Positions 62,512-64,000 of a stretch of 64,000 bases of DNA are shown here, one piece after another. A program made the position numbers and the translations under genes. The notes under the pieces are model-generated. The model had not been told where the DNA came from. It searched no databases and saw only the letters and a program-made list of their open reading frames with translations. The DNA is from Rhodonellum psychrophilum GCM71 = DSM 17998 (GTDB lineage: Bacteria > Bacteroidota > Bacteroidia > Cytophagales > Cyclobacteriaceae), in the NCBI RefSeq assembly GCF_000381545.1, contig NZ_KB906682.1:62001-126000 (forward strand), given 5' to 3'. The stretch's first letter is position 1. Each line of letters opens with the position of its first letter.

Positions 62512-64000
62512 TCATGAAAACATCTCCTTGGCTTTTTGGATTACGCTCGGCAATCCACCAAGATTCTTCCCTCCTGCAGTGGCAAAGAAAGGTTGCCCTC
62601 CCCCACCACCTCCGATTTCTTTGGCCAGTTCCCTGACCATATTGCCCGCGTTCAATCCTTTTGAAGCGATCAATGCTTCATCGATCGTCACGGCTATTTG
62701 TGGCTTCCCCTCAATATCAGCAGCCAAAACCACCAATGCATTGCCCAATTCATTTTTTATTTCAAAGGACAATTTCTTCAAGGCATCAGCAGATGGTACT
62801 GAGATTTGTGCGAAAACACAATTCATTCCATCAATCGAAATTGCTTTTTCAAGTAATTCTTCTTTGAGTGCTCCTGTTTGGCGGTTTTGAAGGACTTCGA
62901 CTTCTTTCTTCAACTCGTTTCTTTCCTTCAACAAAGCTTCCACTGATTTCTTCAAATCCTTTGGGTTTTTAAGCATTTCCTGAAGATCCTTCACCAAATT
63001 CAGCTGTGCGTTCAAAAAGGATTCCGCAGCATCCGCAGTGATGGCTTCAATCCTTCTGACACCTGATGCAACCGAACCTTCAGAGACGATTTTGAAGAAC
63101 CCGATCACACCTGTGGAAGGTACGTGGATGCCGCCGCAAAGTTCGACGGAAAAATTTTTGTCAAATGTGATCACACGCACGAATTCGCCATATTTTTCCC
63201 CAAAAAGCGCCATAGCTCCTTGATTTTTAGCCTCTTCGATAGGCACGTTTCTTTGTTCGATCAAAGGGATGTTTGCCCTTATTTTTGAATTGACGATGCT
63301 TTCTATTTTGGCAATCTCCTCATCCGTTACTTTCGCGAAATGGGAGAAGTCAAAACGCAGCAACTGATCATTGACCAAGGAGCCTTTCTGTTGAACATGG
63401 TCTCCCAAAACTTGTTTCAGGGCTGCCTGCAAGAGATGCGTAGCCGTATGGTTGTTGATGATCAGCCTTCTTTTTTCACTTTCCACTTTACAGTGGAAAG
63501 TCATTTCAGGAGCTGATGGAAGTTTGTCTACAAAATGTACGATCAGGTCATTTTCTTTTTTGGTATCGAGTACCCTGATTTTTTCCGCCCCTGAAATCAG
63601 CCATCCCTGATCACCGACTTGCCCACCACTTTCCGCATAGAAGGGGGTTTTGTCCAGAACCAACTGAAAGCGATCTCCTTTTTTATCCGTGATCAGACGG
63701 TATTTGATGATGTTGCTTTGGGATTCCAAATGATCGTAACCGATAAAATCCACGCCCTCATCTTCATGCACCATCACCCAATCGCCGGTTTCATGCTCCG
63801 CCGCAGCTCTGGATCTGCTCTTTTGCTTTTCCATTTCTATTGCGAACCCTTTTTCATCCACTGAAATCCCGTTTTCCCGAGCAATCAGTGAAGTAAGGTC
63901 CAAAGGAAAACCAAAGGTATCATAGAGTTCAAATGAAGTCTTGCCATCGATGATGTTTTCATTTTTCTCCTTCAAATCCAATTTTATCTGATCCAGGATC
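62512..64000 (-). CDS. alaS: Alanyl-tRNA synthetase, C-terminal part (runs off right edge)
   Basis: The frame is open to base 64000, so the N-terminal aminoacylation domain lies outside; about 496 residues are visible. A TTG at 63981 is only an internal codon. Visible are ELYDTFGFPLDLTSLIARENG, the editing-domain zinc motifs NNHTATHLL (HxxxH) and CGGIHV (Cys...His), and the C-terminal DHHA1 segment with GGGGGGQPFFATAGG. The order matches AlaS. gatB follows 97 bases downstream, and both are translation genes. Confidence 0.95.
   Translation of the reverse strand, partial: ILDQIKLDLKEKNENIIDGKTSFELYDTFGFPLDLTSLIARENGISVDEKGFAIEMEKQKSRSRAAAEHETGDWVMVHEDEGVDFIGYDHLESQSNIIKYRLITDKKGDRFQLVLDKTPFYAESGGQVGDQGWLISGAEKIRVLDTKKENDLIVHFVDKLPSAPEMTFHCKVESEKRRLIINNHTATHLLQAALKQVLGDHVQQKGSLVNDQLLRFDFSHFAKVTDEEIAKIESIVNSKIRANIPLIEQRNVPIEEAKNQGAMALFGEKYGEFVRVITFDKNFSVELCGGIHVPSTGVIGFFKIVSEGSVASGVRRIEAITADAAESFLNAQLNLVKDLQEMLKNPKDLKKSVEALLKERNELKKEVEVLQNRQTGALKEELLEKAISIDGMNCVFAQISVPSADALKKLSFEIKNELGNALVVLAADIEGKPQIAVTIDEALIASKGLNAGNMVRELAKEIGGGGGGQPFFATAGGKNLGGLPSVIQKAKEMFS

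Overview
The window looks like chromosomal DNA of a Bacteroidota bacterium, most likely order Cytophagales and near Cyclobacteriaceae (Algoriphagus/Belliella-like). The reasons are a subtilase with a type IX secretion (T9SS) C-terminal domain, an argF'-type transcarbamylase in a full arginine cluster, TAnnTTTG-type promoter boxes, few Shine-Dalgarno sequences, and many secreted proteins of families typical of this phylum. The assignment is by family content only. No rRNA, tRNA, insertion sequence, prophage or CRISPR array was seen. Both window edges cut genes: an unrecognised HTH-like C-terminus on the left and alaS on the right.

Layout. 1-1.1 kb is a degraded patch with a gene tail, a micro-ORF with a terminator, and an SDR dehydrogenase lacking its N-terminal half. 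1.1-14.6 kb holds ordinary housekeeping and secreted genes: an rRNA-methyltransferase-like enzyme, a class III aminotransferase, penicillin acylase, MsrB, a DUF2752/TM2/GIN-domain overlapping operon, an MpaB/Lcp-type oxygenase, an SMP-30 protein, a DsbA-like protein and a class V PLP enzyme. 14.7-23.5 kb is the arginine operon: GNAT, argG, argC, argD, argF', argB, argE, argH. It is preceded by a candidate leader ORF and hairpin and closed by a strong terminator. ArgF' has Val where acetylornithine transcarbamylases have Glu and the known succinylornithine enzyme has Pro, so the pathway may use succinylated intermediates.

23.6-33 kb: small unknown proteins; a SatD-DUF3307 gene pair behind a regular operator array; a YceI/porin/YceI cluster; a 555-residue unknown with nucleosidase-like motifs; DinB and an M28 peptidase. 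33.5-49 kb: a PIG-L deacetylase/33-residue membrane protein/sodium symporter operon, a GapN-like dehydrogenase, gyrA with a TPR protein, rpe, and a lipoprotein/S8 peptidase pair. 48.7-55.1 kb: a TrpF-like protein lacking the catalytic Cys, hemF, PAP2, ribE, pcm, a thioesterase, DUF3817 and a kinase-fold protein. 55.2-59.6 kb: an operon of four secreted proteins that seem to share a small domain, ending in a large LRR protein built from three modules. 59.8-64 kb: a TlpA-like thioredoxin lipoprotein, gatB and alaS.

The most unusual signal is at 25097-25206. Eight half-sites (TATCTG / CAGATA) alternate in orientation at an exact 14-bp step, making four inverted repeats at a 28-bp step. The last one fits between a -33 and a -7 promoter element just upstream of satD. 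The SatD-like product combines an N-terminal region resembling nucleotidyl-cyclase/GGDEF palm domains with a C-terminal helix-turn-helix, which suggests a self-regulated, possibly nucleotide-responsive regulator coupled to the DUF3307 membrane protein.
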